Source: Gemmatimonadota bacterium
GTDB lineage: Bacteria; Gemmatimonadota; Gemmatimonadetes; Longimicrobiales; Gaopeijiaceae
Assembly: GCA_022563405.1 (NCBI GenBank)
Contig: JADFNK010000005.1
Span: 1 to 64,000 of the forward strand
Direction: 5' to 3'
Length of the DNA stretch: 64,000 bases
Each line of letters starts with the position of its first letter. Within the stretch, counting starts at the first letter, position 1. The translations under genes were made by a program, and so were the position numbers. The notes under the pieces are model-generated. The model saw nothing but the letters and a program-made list of their open reading frames with translations, was not told the origin of the DNA and searched no databases. Shown piece by piece: positions 8,484-16,599 of this stretch.

Positions 8484-11249
8484 TCAGTTCCTCGTCGGGT
8501 GGAGGCTGAGCACGTCGCTCTTTCGAACGTCAACGACGACCACGCCGCCGATGTCGGTGATCGCGATCAGCTTCACCACGATGCACGCATCCTCAGTAGG
8601 TGGGCCGGCCGCCGGGTGAGGCGACGCGAAATTCCCACCTGCGAAGATTTCCACAGCCTCACCGATGTTGGCTCCAAACTGGTCCAGCACAGCCTTCGTA
8701 GCACACGTCAAGCCTGTGTTGTCTCCCGGGAACGGGAGCACTGCCCTGAGGGGCCCGGACGGGATGTCCCTGATGAAGATGCGACCCGTCGGGAAGGTTG
8801 GGTTGAACGTGTCGAGAATCTCGATGGCCCCATCGCCGGAGCCGACGAAAGCCATATGGGTGTCCGGCTGATAAAACCCTGTCGGGTTGTCCACAGACTG
8901 CACGTTCGCGTGCAGAGGATGGAGCACGGCCCCGGATCCGCCGGGCGTGATGACCGTACTACCCTGAACTTGGAGATCGTTGCTGAAGAAGGTCGCCACC
9001 GCGCTACCGAGTACCACCCCGAGCGTGCCGTCGTAATTGAGGCCGATACCGCGCACGGTCTCGCTGCGGTTGATCATGAGGTCGGCGACCTGGATGGCCC
9101 CGCTGATCACGTCGGTAGTGGCGTTGTACATGATGACGCGGCCGACGGGCTGGACCGCACCCTCACCGAAGACGACCCATCTGCCGTTCCCCGAGGCCGT
9201 CACGAACGTCGTATCGGAAAAGCCGATGTTCTCAACACTCCACTGCCCTGAGCGGATGATCACATCACTACCGAGGGCCTGAATTCCCGCACCTGCAGCG
9301 GCGGGGGACACGTCGGTAAAGCTCAGGACATCAAGCCGGTCCCCTGGCGTGTGATCCCCGATGAAGATGTCGTCACCCATTCCCGTCGGCACCGCCCCAA
9401 CGATGTTGGCATGTGCCACACCTGTGAACGCGTCGCTCTCAATCATCGCCGCGTGCTGAACAAAGAGTGTGACCTCGGTGTCCGGCAGGCCGGGGAATAC
9501 CTCAGCCTTACGAATCGTTCCGAAATCCCCGAGTAACGACGTCTTCGTCGAATAGAGGACCCGGCCCGTGAAATCGACCGCGACGAACTGCGGAAGATCA
9601 GAGAACCCTGGGGGTGTGGCGTCTGGGAGGAACGTGACCTTATACGCGACTTGCGATTGATCGTCCAGGCTCTCCTCCACGTCGAACAGCACAACATCGG
9701 GCGTGAAGAGGCGCCGTCCTACATCCTGGACGGGCACCTCGCTGCCGTCCGTGGCACCCAGGTAGATCATGTCGATGTTGGCGCCCCCGGAGTTCGCCAC
9801 GAGGAGCGTGTCCTCACCTCTGTTCATCGTGAGGCCCCACGGTTCGGAACCCACCAGGACGGCCTGCTCGAACGTCTCGTCCAGCAGCCGGAAAACCTCC
9901 ACTCGACCGTTTTCGATGTTTGTGAGATAGAGTTTCTTGCGGATCGTATCCATGACCGCGTCCGCGATCCCGCCACCCGTCGGCAGCAGGATGGTCCGTC
10001 CGGCCACGACAACCCGCGTCAAGCGAGAGCCCGTCCGATTCTCAGCGACGGTGTTGCCAAACAACGAGCCGCAGATGTAGCTAACGAGCGCGGGCTCACC
10101 CACGGACGCAGCACAGTTCCCTGCCGCGTCCACCGAATACCCAAAGACCTCGTACACCATCGTGTCGGGAAGTTGGAGTGGGTCGAAGTTGAAGACGGTG
10201 AAGTCGAACGACTGTATCACGGTCCCAGTTCGCGGGCTCGCAAAGACCACTTCGTTGGAAATGGCCACGGTGTCTCCGCGCCTCGCTGATATGCCGAGGA
10301 CGGTATAGCCCGTTCGTGCGACCCCGCTCCCTTGGTTGTCGTCGGCAGATGTGACCACGACGTTGATCAAGTCCTGGAATTCCAGACGGTCATTAGAGGT
10401 CGCGGTGACTTGCACGCCTGGTGGGACGGCGTCCCCGGTCGAGGTCGTAGTCACGGTGACCGTGAACGGACCGGCCTGCCCGACGACTCCGAGCGTGTTG
10501 GTCGCCCGAGCCGTAATGGTCATGGTACCCGAAACCCCAGACGGAATGACCACGAGGGTATCAACAACCAGCGAATCCAGCACAGGCGAGACCGGCACGA
10601 GAATAGTCTCCGTAACGACCCCCGTGATGGTAATCTCGACCTCGCGAACTCCGGCGCCATCTCTGGCTAGGACCCTCAAGCCCAGGGTGAGACCAGACTG
10701 AATCAACTCACCACCGACCAAGTTTTCAAACTCTACATGGGGGCCACCCAGAATGAGTGATACTGTATCCGCAGCGGAGTTCCCCAGGACGTCGAATGCC
10801 GTAACGATGATCAGAGACGTCTCGAGTATCGTATCGGGCGTCGCCAGCAGGTAACGACTGATGGTCGTGTCGGCGACCTCAGGGAGGAAGTTCACCGTCT
10901 TGGACACGAAGCGGGTGACCACGGTAGCGGTACCCAGACTCGCATCCCCGCGCAACGCCAACCCTTCGAAGACGACGCTCGTAACTCCGGCATCGTCGGA
11001 GATGGTGGCCGTCACCAACACTGAGTCTCCCAACGGTATTGCGGCAATCGAGACCGATGATGGGACGTCGATCGTGACGGTTGGAACGTCGCCGCTCTCG
11101 GCCTGGCCAAGCGTGAAGTCCACAAAAAGATTATCGCCCTGGCACGCAGCGAAGAGGATACCCATCAAGAGTCCCCCCGCCAAAGCTCTCAGGGGGGTCT
11201 TACGCGTGTAGCTCGTCACGTGGCGCGTATCGGTTCGTTCACGCTCCAT
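8484..11249 (-). CDS. Lipoprotein with Ig-like region and beta-propeller, surface/periplasmic
   Basis: A 921-residue protein; start ATG 11247-11249 has GGGAG six bases upstream. A long basic N-region precedes a hydrophobic stretch and lipobox LFAAC, with Cys36 as the predicted lipidated residue, so it should be anchored in the outer membrane. Residues about 45-350 look like tandem Ig/cadherin-like beta domains (repeated VTATISDDAGV, TITARATNTLG, VTSADDNQGSGVARTGY). About 380-900 has YncE/NHL-like propeller phrases (KKLYLTNIENGRVEVF, TLLVANSGGANIDMIYLG). No catalytic motif is visible. It may be a surface binding or sensing protein. It stands alone between two terminators and the pilQ end, and has a sigma-54-like promoter (11331-11346), which ties it to the NtrC-type regulators nearby. 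Confidence 0.8.
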   Translation of the reverse strand: MERERTDTRHVTSYTRKTPLRALAGGLLMGILFAACQGDNLFVDFTLGQAESGDVPTVTIDVPSSVSIAAIPLGDSVLVTATISDDAGVTSVVFEGLALRGDASLGTATVVTRFVSKTVNFLPEVADTTISRYLLATPDTILETSLIIVTAFDVLGNSAADTVSLILGGPHVEFENLVGGELIQSGLTLGLRVLARDGAGVREVEITITGVVTETILVPVSPVLDSLVVDTLVVIPSGVSGTMTITARATNTLGVVGQAGPFTVTVTTTSTGDAVPPGVQVTATSNDRLEFQDLINVVVTSADDNQGSGVARTGYTVLGISARRGDTVAISNEVVFASPRTGTVIQSFDFTVFNFDPLQLPDTMVYEVFGYSVDAAGNCAASVGEPALVSYICGSLFGNTVAENRTGSRLTRVVVAGRTILLPTGGGIADAVMDTIRKKLYLTNIENGRVEVFRLLDETFEQAVLVGSEPWGLTMNRGEDTLLVANSGGANIDMIYLGATDGSEVPVQDVGRRLFTPDVVLFDVEESLDDQSQVAYKVTFLPDATPPGFSDLPQFVAVDFTGRVLYSTKTSLLGDFGTIRKAEVFPGLPDTEVTLFVQHAAMIESDAFTGVAHANIVGAVPTGMGDDIFIGDHTPGDRLDVLSFTDVSPAAAGAGIQALGSDVIIRSGQWSVENIGFSDTTFVTASGNGRWVVFGEGAVQPVGRVIMYNATTDVISGAIQVADLMINRSETVRGIGLNYDGTLGVVLGSAVATFFSNDLQVQGSTVITPGGSGAVLHPLHANVQSVDNPTGFYQPDTHMAFVGSGDGAIEILDTFNPTFPTGRIFIRDIPSGPLRAVLPFPGDNTGLTCATKAVLDQFGANIGEAVEIFAGGNFASPHPAAGPPTEDACIVVKLIAITDIGGVVVVDVRKSDVLSLHPTRN

Positions 11250-11330
11250 TATATCTCCCTTGCGTACCGGATCTTCGATTTTTCGCCCTTGATCTGGCGT
11301 TCCGTGGTGTGGCCCGAGTCCTTCATTAAG

Positions 11331-11346
11331 TGCGAGATCCGTGCCA
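11331..11346 (-). promoter_or_regulatory. Sigma-54-like -24/-12 promoter of the propeller lipoprotein
   Basis: On the minus strand the sequence is TGGCACGGATCTCGCA, against the RpoN consensus TGGCACR-N4-TTGCW: the GG and GC elements have the required 10-base spacing and only one consensus position differs (C for the second T). The predicted start lies about 12 bases downstream, leaving a leader of some 70 bases before the ATG. Upstream activator sites were not identified. Confidence 0.65.
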
Positions 11347-11489
11347 ACGGCGGGAAGGCCATCCTCAACACCGCCTACGCACGTCGCAGGCCGGCACCGG
11401 AACACACTTTTCCCTCCACCGGCAAAGTTTATTCAATCAGAAAGAGGCGGGGTCGCCTTGTGTGTCTCACTCGGCATGTCCAACACCGC

Positions 11490-13214
11490 CTAGAAAGATT
11501 GCCGTACGATGTGCGGAGTCACCAGGATCATCAGATCCCGCTGTGTCTCCGAAATCGCAGTGGTGCGGAACAAGCCGCCAAGAAGCGGCAGGTTCATCAA
11601 GAGAGGGATCCCCGACCGAGTCTCGATACGTTCCGTCACGGTCAGCCCTCCCATGACCACGGTCTCGCCGTCGCGCACGAGCACTCGCGTGGTCACATTC
11701 TGAGTCCGGAAAATCAGCCCAATATCCGAGTCCGCGAAGTCCGCTGCCGAACGTTCGACCTCAAGGTCCAGAGAAATATGATCGCCCGTAATGTGCGGCG
11801 TGACCGTGAGAATTATTCCCGTCTCCTCGAAGCTTACCGTGGCCGTTGGGAAAGAACCGTCCCCCGCACCTCCGGCCGCCGCATCGATGATGCGGATCGG
11901 CGTCCTTTCACCGACCTGAATACGCGCCTCCTGGTTGTCCGTCACCGTGACGGACGGCGCCGCCTGGATATCCGAGAGATTTGAGGCCTCGAGCGCGCTG
12001 ACGAAGTTGATCAAGGTGTGCCGCCCGATGACCAATGAGGTCAAGAGACGCAACGTGGGGCTCGGGATAAAGGATTCCGCGTTCCCGAGAGCGGCAATCG
12101 AATTTCCTCCCAGCGAGAACACGTTCGTACCGATAGGCACGACCTCGATGACGCCATCACCATCGAGATCCGCGGCACCCGGAGCGAGCACGTTGAGCTG
12201 GTTGCCCTGCGAGTCCTTCAGATCATAGGAAATCCCAAGCTCCTTCAGATCCGTCCTGTTCACGAAGATGATCTTCGCGGAAATCATGATCTGGGGGGTC
12301 GGGGTGTCCAACTCCGTGATGAGGGCATTGACGGCCTCATGCACGCGCCGAATATCCGTAACGACGACCGAATTCTTGCCCACGACCTCTGCCACCTGTC
12401 CACGCTCGCTGATGAGCTGCCCGACGGCTTGGGCCACCTCGCCTGACGTCAAGTAGGCGATTGGGTACACCACGGTCTCGAGGGGCTCGATCGTCTCGCG
12501 TTCGAACATGTTCTGGATCATGTTGATCTGAATGATGCCGGTTTCACTTTCGGTCCCGACCAGGCCCCGGCTCTGAAGAATTTCCTCCAGGGCGTCATCC
12601 CATGCCTGGTCGAGGATGTTGGCCGTGACCACGATATTGGACACGCCGGTGCCCGCGACGATGGATTTACCCGAGAATTCCGAGAAGATGAATAGCACCT
12701 CATCAATGGGGATGCCGGGGAAAAAGACACTGATCAAAGCGGCTTCCTGAGTTTGCGCGGCAGCCTCGACAAACGGGGCCGCCCTCGCGACGAACCTCGG
12801 ATCGAAGACCGGATCGAAGCTCAAGGTCGGGCTTTCCCAGGGAGCAAAAGCTCCAGCCGGATTGTCCAACGAAATACGAACCGCTCCGTTCGACTGCTCG
12901 ACCGTGTATTCAGTCAGCCCCTCGAGGTCCACCACAACCCGGACAATGTCGTCCGCATACTGGCTGGTGCGGACCGACAGAACCCCGCCACGGTCGATAT
13001 CCAGAAAGTCTTCCTGGGAGAGCGCGTGCCTCGCATTCAAGAGGTCGACGACGATACGCGGCGGCGACTCCAAGCTGAACGCTCTGAAGGAGACCGAACC
13101 GTCGACCGCGACGAGAATATCGGTCCGGTTCAGGTTCGGTACGACACTTACTCCGGTGACCAGCTCGCTGGCCGACAGAAGTAACCCAATCAATAACGTG
13201 AGTATCGAAGTCAT
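11490..13214 (-). CDS. pilQ: Type IV pilus secretin PilQ
   Basis: Outer-membrane channel through which the pilus passes. The 574-residue product has a signal peptide (ILTLLIGLLLSASELVTG), an AMIN domain (about 20-115, VSFRAFSLESPPRIVVDLLNA), an STN domain (about 175-235), a secretin N domain (about 245-330, ending in ALITELDTPTPQIMISAKI) and the secretin barrel (about 400-572) with VVMGGLTVTE and the late VPLLGGLFR-like block LPLLGGLFRTTA. It has only one visible N1-type domain and is shorter than proteobacterial PilQ (about 700). The ATG overlaps the pilP stop by one base (TAATG), so it is translationally coupled and last in pilM-N-P-Q. Confidence 0.93.
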   Translation of the reverse strand: MTSILTLLIGLLLSASELVTGVSVVPNLNRTDILVAVDGSVSFRAFSLESPPRIVVDLLNARHALSQEDFLDIDRGGVLSVRTSQYADDIVRVVVDLEGLTEYTVEQSNGAVRISLDNPAGAFAPWESPTLSFDPVFDPRFVARAAPFVEAAAQTQEAALISVFFPGIPIDEVLFIFSEFSGKSIVAGTGVSNIVVTANILDQAWDDALEEILQSRGLVGTESETGIIQINMIQNMFERETIEPLETVVYPIAYLTSGEVAQAVGQLISERGQVAEVVGKNSVVVTDIRRVHEAVNALITELDTPTPQIMISAKIIFVNRTDLKELGISYDLKDSQGNQLNVLAPGAADLDGDGVIEVVPIGTNVFSLGGNSIAALGNAESFIPSPTLRLLTSLVIGRHTLINFVSALEASNLSDIQAAPSVTVTDNQEARIQVGERTPIRIIDAAAGGAGDGSFPTATVSFEETGIILTVTPHITGDHISLDLEVERSAADFADSDIGLIFRTQNVTTRVLVRDGETVVMGGLTVTERIETRSGIPLLMNLPLLGGLFRTTAISETQRDLMILVTPHIVRQSF

Positions 13215-13723
13215 TAAGGGCCTCCGCCCGATGAAGCGCGTGGTAGCAACATGATTCTCGTTTCGACGCGACCAAATTCCGCGACCTCAACGATCACCTG
13301 GTCAACTGCGATGGTCCGGACCGTCACGTTTCCGTTTCCCACGATTTCTCCCTCTCTCATTCGATAGGTCCTTCCAGTCACCTCCAGCGTGATCGTCTCC
13401 GGGACGCCAAGAGACGCGGGAATGACCGTTCTCGTGCCTTCACCGATGAGAGCGATGCTCTCACCAGCAAACGGCGAAGTAAGGAGCCCGAAGAGCACCA
13501 GAGCCTCGAAACGTGGACCCTCCTCACCACCCAGTAGCGACTTGAATGGGTTGCGACGGAAGTACTCAGGGTATACGAACACCTCTCGCTCAAAGGCCAA
13601 CGTCAAACTGTCGCCCGGCGACTGTGCGGGGGCGTCCTGCGTGTCCTGGCCCGTGAGTCCCCCCGGATCGAGCCAACCCACCGCGAGGAGGAAGAAACCC
13701 GCGCGGACGAACCTGATTCTCAC
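13214..13723 (-). CDS. pilP: PilP-like type IV pilus assembly protein
   Basis: Position between pilN and pilQ and the form (N-terminal membrane/signal segment IRFVRAGFFLLAVGWL, then a small beta domain) fit PilP, the periplasmic link between the PilMNO platform and PilQ. Sequence includes RRNPFKSLL, resembling the R-x-PF motif common in PilP, and VSVRTIAV-like strands at the end. I chose GTG 13721-13723 because GGGAGGT stands eight bases before it (169 residues). An in-frame ATG at 13777 would add 18 residues (MALMIPDLC...), but that extension matches the start of pilO and looks like a fossil of a deleted pilO (see findings). Annotation as PilP rests on context more than on sequence. Confidence 0.75.
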   Translation of the reverse strand: MRIRFVRAGFFLLAVGWLDPGGLTGQDTQDAPAQSPGDSLTLAFEREVFVYPEYFRRNPFKSLLGGEEGPRFEALVLFGLLTSPFAGESIALIGEGTRTVIPASLGVPETITLEVTGRTYRMREGEIVGNGNVTVRTIAVDQVIVEVAEFGRVETRIMLLPRASSGGGP

Positions 13724-13756
13724 GCGGTCCCACCTCCCCGATCGGAAACGACAAAG

Positions 13757-13795
13757 GTCTGGAATCATCAGCGCCATAGGTTGCCTACTGGTTGA
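13757..13795 (-). repeat. pilN-stop/pilO-start junction, copy retained before pilP
   Basis: The stretch from the last codons of pilN to codon 7 of the extended pilP frame closely matches 16395-16430, the junction before pilO: AACCA-R-TAGG-Y-AACC-Y-ATGGCGCTG, then ATTCC-R-GAC after a 3-base insertion. Both have a 7-base spacer between stop and ATG. Part of this stretch is the real 3' end of pilN; the ATG and following codons appear to be all that is left of a former pilO. Confidence 0.8.
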
Positions 13796-14465
13796 GCGCG
13801 GGAAGATCTTCGCCGAAAAGCGGGATGGTCTCGAGGAAGTCCATCGACGGCCGTGAGTACACACAGTCCAGCTGGAACTGAACCACCATCTGACCCGTGG
13901 ACTGCAGGATTTGCTCAGACTGAACGAGCACAACGTCACGGATGAACGGAGATTCCTCTAGCTGCTCCCAGAACGTCGTCATAGCGAAGTTGTTCCCTGC
14001 CAGTCCTCGAATCTGGAACTCAACCGCCGCCCCCTCGCCCGAGACCTGGAGGATCTCCGTCAACCACGTGAAGTCGGGGAGAGCTCTCGCCACTTCATCC
14101 AAGAGATGAGGCCAGACGTACCGAAGGGCGTCGATCTCCTGGATGATATCAACTTTCAGCGCGATCGAGTCCCGCCGAGCCATCAGGCTCTCATTCTGCT
14201 GGATCAGGTCCGAATAGTTGCTCGAGTCCTGGACGGCGTCGGCCAACTGCACCTGAACCTCTTCCTGCCGGGAGGAGAGTCCCATGTACCAGTATCCGAG
14301 GGTGGCGAGGACCCCGACCACCACCACGACCGCCGCGATCGAGTAGGCATCCAGGGCAAGGCTTCCCAAGCTGGGCATCGACAGCTTCCCCAAGAAACCG
14401 CCACCTCCCCCACTCTTGGAGGGGCGCCTTTTCTTGCCGCCGGGCAGAAGATTGACTTCGATCAT
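13785..14465 (-). CDS. pilN: Type IV pilus inner-membrane platform protein PilN
   Basis: 226 residues. The N-terminus MIEVNLLPGG carries the NLLP motif that inserts into PilM in known systems. A Lys/Ser/Gly-rich stretch follows, then one membrane segment (about 40-62, YSIAAVVVVVGVLATLGYWYMG), a coiled-coil-like part (SSRQEEVQVQLADAVQD) and a ferredoxin-like periplasmic domain. It is slightly longer than usual PilN. It follows pilM by 39 bases, which contain an exact tandem duplication, and precedes pilP by 7 bases from the old pilO start. No pilO follows it, unlike the standard pilM-N-O-P-Q order. Confidence 0.9.
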   Translation of the reverse strand: MIEVNLLPGGKKRRPSKSGGGGGFLGKLSMPSLGSLALDAYSIAAVVVVVGVLATLGYWYMGLSSRQEEVQVQLADAVQDSSNYSDLIQQNESLMARRDSIALKVDIIQEIDALRYVWPHLLDEVARALPDFTWLTEILQVSGEGAAVEFQIRGLAGNNFAMTTFWEQLEESPFIRDVVLVQSEQILQSTGQMVVQFQLDCVYSRPSMDFLETIPLFGEDLPALNQ

Positions 14466-14466
14466 G

Positions 14467-14500
14467 TTACCATTTCTCGTTCTCTTACCATTTCTCGTTC
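14467..14500 (-). repeat. Tandem 16-base duplication in the pilN ribosome-binding region
   Basis: TTACCATTTCTCGTTC occurs at 14467-14482 and 14485-14500 (period 18). On the coding strand it reads GAACGAGAAATGGTAA twice just before the pilN ATG. It fills nearly all of the pilM-pilN spacer and each unit carries a GAGAA-ATG arrangement, so it may duplicate the translation-initiation region. Confidence 0.8.
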
Positions 14501-14504
14501 CTGC

Positions 14505-15542
14505 CTAGACAACCCGGAGGGCCAACCCGAGCGGAAGAAGGAGCATGGGCGCCGCTTCTTCCAGGTTGACTGACCCCGAAGCGCCAGGTTGGACCGGGAC
14601 TTGTTCGAACGGGTTGGCAAGGACCGTATTCAGGTTCATACGATTCCCCAAAGCATCAGCCATACCAGGAATGCGGGCGCCACCGCCACTGAGATAAATG
14701 CTCCCCAAGCCTCCACCGTCCTGGCGAGTCATGAGGAAAGCCGACGCCCGTTCGATGCCGACACCCACTTCATCCGCGGCAGACGCCACGAGGGTCGCGA
14801 GATCGTCGAGCTGCTCCCGACCCTGAACTACATCCTCGGCCTGCTCCGCAGTGAGTCCCTTCTCCCGCTGCAGGTCCTGACGCACCCTTCTGGACCCGAA
14901 GGGGATGTCTCGCGTGAGAAGAGGATTACCGTCCTCGAGGATATTCACGTTGGTGGTCTCGTGCCCAATGTTCACCAGCGCCACGATTCCCTTCATCGCC
15001 TCGGGATGGTTGTAGGAAAAGGCGTTGTGGAGTGCGAACGCATCGACCTCGATCGCTCCGGGGGAAACGCCGGCGTCGAGAAGCAGACTCACCTTATGGT
15101 CCACGAGCTCGCGCTTGGCAGCCACCAGCAAGACCTGCATTTGCAGACCCTCTCCGAGGGGATCGAGAATCTGGAAGTCCAACTCGACGCTCTTGATGTC
15201 GAACGGTACGTGTTGCTCCGCTTCCCACCGGATGACCTCACGAGCATCGGACTCGTTCATCCGGTCCATTTCGATCTTCTTGATGATCACGTCGTGTCCC
15301 CCAACGGCCGCGATCACATTCTTTCCCTTCAACCCGATCTCTCGGAACAATTCCCGAATCGTGTCTGCGACCAGGCCGGGGTCCATCACCTCGCCCTCGA
15401 CGATCGCGTCCGCTACGAGGGGCCGCATGGCGACCGCGCTGACCTCGGGCTGATCACCGGAATGATCGACGACAACGACTTTCACGAAGCCGCTGCCGAT
15501 GTCCAATCCTGCCGACTGCTTGTTGCGTCCGAAGAGGCCCAT
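14505..15542 (-). CDS. pilM: Type IV pilus assembly ATPase-like protein PilM
   Basis: 345 residues, actin-like/FtsA fold cytoplasmic protein that binds PilN. It begins MGLFGRNKQSAGLDIGSGFVKVV with the phosphate-1 motif DIGSG and has the later blocks VNIGHETTNVNILE and LSGGGARIPGM (phosphate-2 and adenosine motifs). Length is standard. It is first in the pilM-N-P-Q run and has a sigma-70-like promoter at 15595-15624. The ATG has only weak Shine-Dalgarno complementarity (GATGAG region). Confidence 0.93.
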   Translation of the reverse strand: MGLFGRNKQSAGLDIGSGFVKVVVVDHSGDQPEVSAVAMRPLVADAIVEGEVMDPGLVADTIRELFREIGLKGKNVIAAVGGHDVIIKKIEMDRMNESDAREVIRWEAEQHVPFDIKSVELDFQILDPLGEGLQMQVLLVAAKRELVDHKVSLLLDAGVSPGAIEVDAFALHNAFSYNHPEAMKGIVALVNIGHETTNVNILEDGNPLLTRDIPFGSRRVRQDLQREKGLTAEQAEDVVQGREQLDDLATLVASAADEVGVGIERASAFLMTRQDGGGLGSIYLSGGGARIPGMADALGNRMNLNTVLANPFEQVPVQPGASGSVNLEEAAPMLLLPLGLALRVV

Positions 15543-15594
15543 TCAACGCTCATCTTATCGGGACGGGAACATATTTTTACGCGAAACTTAATTC

Positions 15595-15624
15595 ACGTTA
15601 CCACTTAAACGTGAGTAGTGTCAA
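15595..15624 (-). promoter_or_regulatory. pilM: Sigma-70-like promoter of pilM (copy B)
   Basis: On the minus strand TTGACA (15624-15619), 18-base spacer, TAACGT (15600-15595), about 50 bases before the pilM ATG. Strong -35, weak -10. The element and its flanks, including AACATATTTTTAC (plus strand 15568-15580), are homologous to the promoter before pilO at 16511-16540. The rest of the 276-base gap up to pilO shows a small hairpin (TCGCCC/GGGCGA around 15765-15782) and a repeated CCGGCGCG, but no gene. Confidence 0.6.
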
Positions 15625-15818
15625 GATATTTCTGGCAAACGCGCGATCCCAATTATTGGTAAACATTTGGCGAACGATGTGCCGCTCTGGAAGTGAACTG
15701 CAGAGGGGAGGGGCCTTCTTCCGGCGCGACAGACAGCCGGCGCGCGGACCCGTCGGTCGCCCGATATGGGCGAGGGATCAAACCACCTTTTGGGGGGGCC
15801 GCAGAATCTAACTTCTGG

Positions 15819-16412
15819 CTACTCGGCCGGGGGCACTTCCACCCGATCCGGGGCAAGGTAAGTCTGAATCCGGAAGTTCACCTCCACCGGGGCGTCGAAG
15901 CCCATGGTCCCGGAGGGATCGGTGAACGGCACCAGTTGAAGGTCGCTCGGAGTGATGATCCGTGGCAGAGAGGCGAGTCCCGCCAGGAACCGGCCCACAT
16001 CGTGATATTCTCCGAGGACACGGATCTGGAAGGCCTGCTGGGCATAGACTTCACCCTGCACGACAGCGTCAGGACGAATACTGGGCTCGCTGACTCCGAC
16101 ATCACGAGCTACTTGAGACATCTGGTTCACCACTGAGGCAACTTCCTCGGAACTGGGGATCAGCTGTTCGAGCTCGGCGACGTGGCGCTCGATGAGGGCC
16201 ATTCTGTCCTCCAGGCCGCGCCCGGCGCTGATCGCCAATGCCTGTGCAGTGCGGTTTTGGGCTGCGAGATTTTCGACACGCGCCTCTTCGGCTTCGATTG
16301 TTTCAACAGCGCCGCTGTACCATTGGCTGTTGGCGAAGTACAGGACAACGAGCGAGACGGCGATCACCATAAGAGCTTTCTGTTGCTTCGGATCGTCCGG
16401 AATCAGCGCCAT
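15819..16412 (-). CDS. pilO: Type IV pilus assembly protein PilO, displaced
   Basis: 197 residues: short cytoplasmic start (MALIPDDPKQQK), one membrane helix (about 13-33, ALMVIAVSLVVLYFANSQWY), a coiled-coil stretch (VETIEAEEARVENLAAQNRTAQAL) and a periplasmic domain with the PilO-type block VLGEYHDVGRFLAGLASLPRI. PilO pairs with PilN under PilP. It lies upstream of pilM instead of between pilN and pilP, with its own promoter. The 7-base spacer before the ATG (GTAACCC) follows a stop codon that belongs to a fossil of the pilN 3' end, which shows it once followed a pilN. Confidence 0.9.
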   Translation of the reverse strand: MALIPDDPKQQKALMVIAVSLVVLYFANSQWYSGAVETIEAEEARVENLAAQNRTAQALAISAGRGLEDRMALIERHVAELEQLIPSSEEVASVVNQMSQVARDVGVSEPSIRPDAVVQGEVYAQQAFQIRVLGEYHDVGRFLAGLASLPRIITPSDLQLVPFTDPSGTMGFDAPVEVNFRIQTYLAPDRVEVPPAE

Positions 16413-16419
16413 GGGTTAC

Positions 16420-16488
16420 CTATTGGTTGACCGCCACCGGGTCCGTGCCAAGAAACGGCACAGCCCTCATGAATCCCGAGAGAAACAT
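16420..16488 (-). pseudogene. Fossil of the pilN 3' end (22-codon leader frame before pilO)
   Basis: A short frame opens at ATG 16486-16488 and ends at TAG 16420-16422. Its last 13 residues, VPFLGTDPVAVNQ, align without gaps to the end of the real PilN, IPLFGEDLPALNQ. Spacing, stop codon and following bases also match the pilN end. The upstream part belongs to the duplicated promoter leader. It may still be translated and couple to pilO, but it cannot encode a working PilN. Confidence 0.75.
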
Positions 16489-16510
16489 ATTTTTACCAAA
16501 AACCAAATTA

Positions 16511-16540
16511 AGATTACTACCGGGATTTGAATGCTGTCAA
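16511..16540 (-). promoter_or_regulatory. pilO: Sigma-70-like promoter of pilO (copy A)
   Basis: On the minus strand TTGACA (16540-16535), 18-base spacer, TAATCT (16516-16511). AACATATTTTTAC on the plus strand (16484-16496) and surrounding bases match the pilM promoter region at 15568-15624, including the same spacer length and a related GTAAAC-TTT-CGAACG stretch further upstream. It is evidently a duplicate of the pilM promoter. Confidence 0.65.
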
Positions 16541-16599
16541 GGATTTTTTAGCTCAAGAAGAGTCGAAATGTCAGTAAACCTTTGACCGAGGCGCGAACG

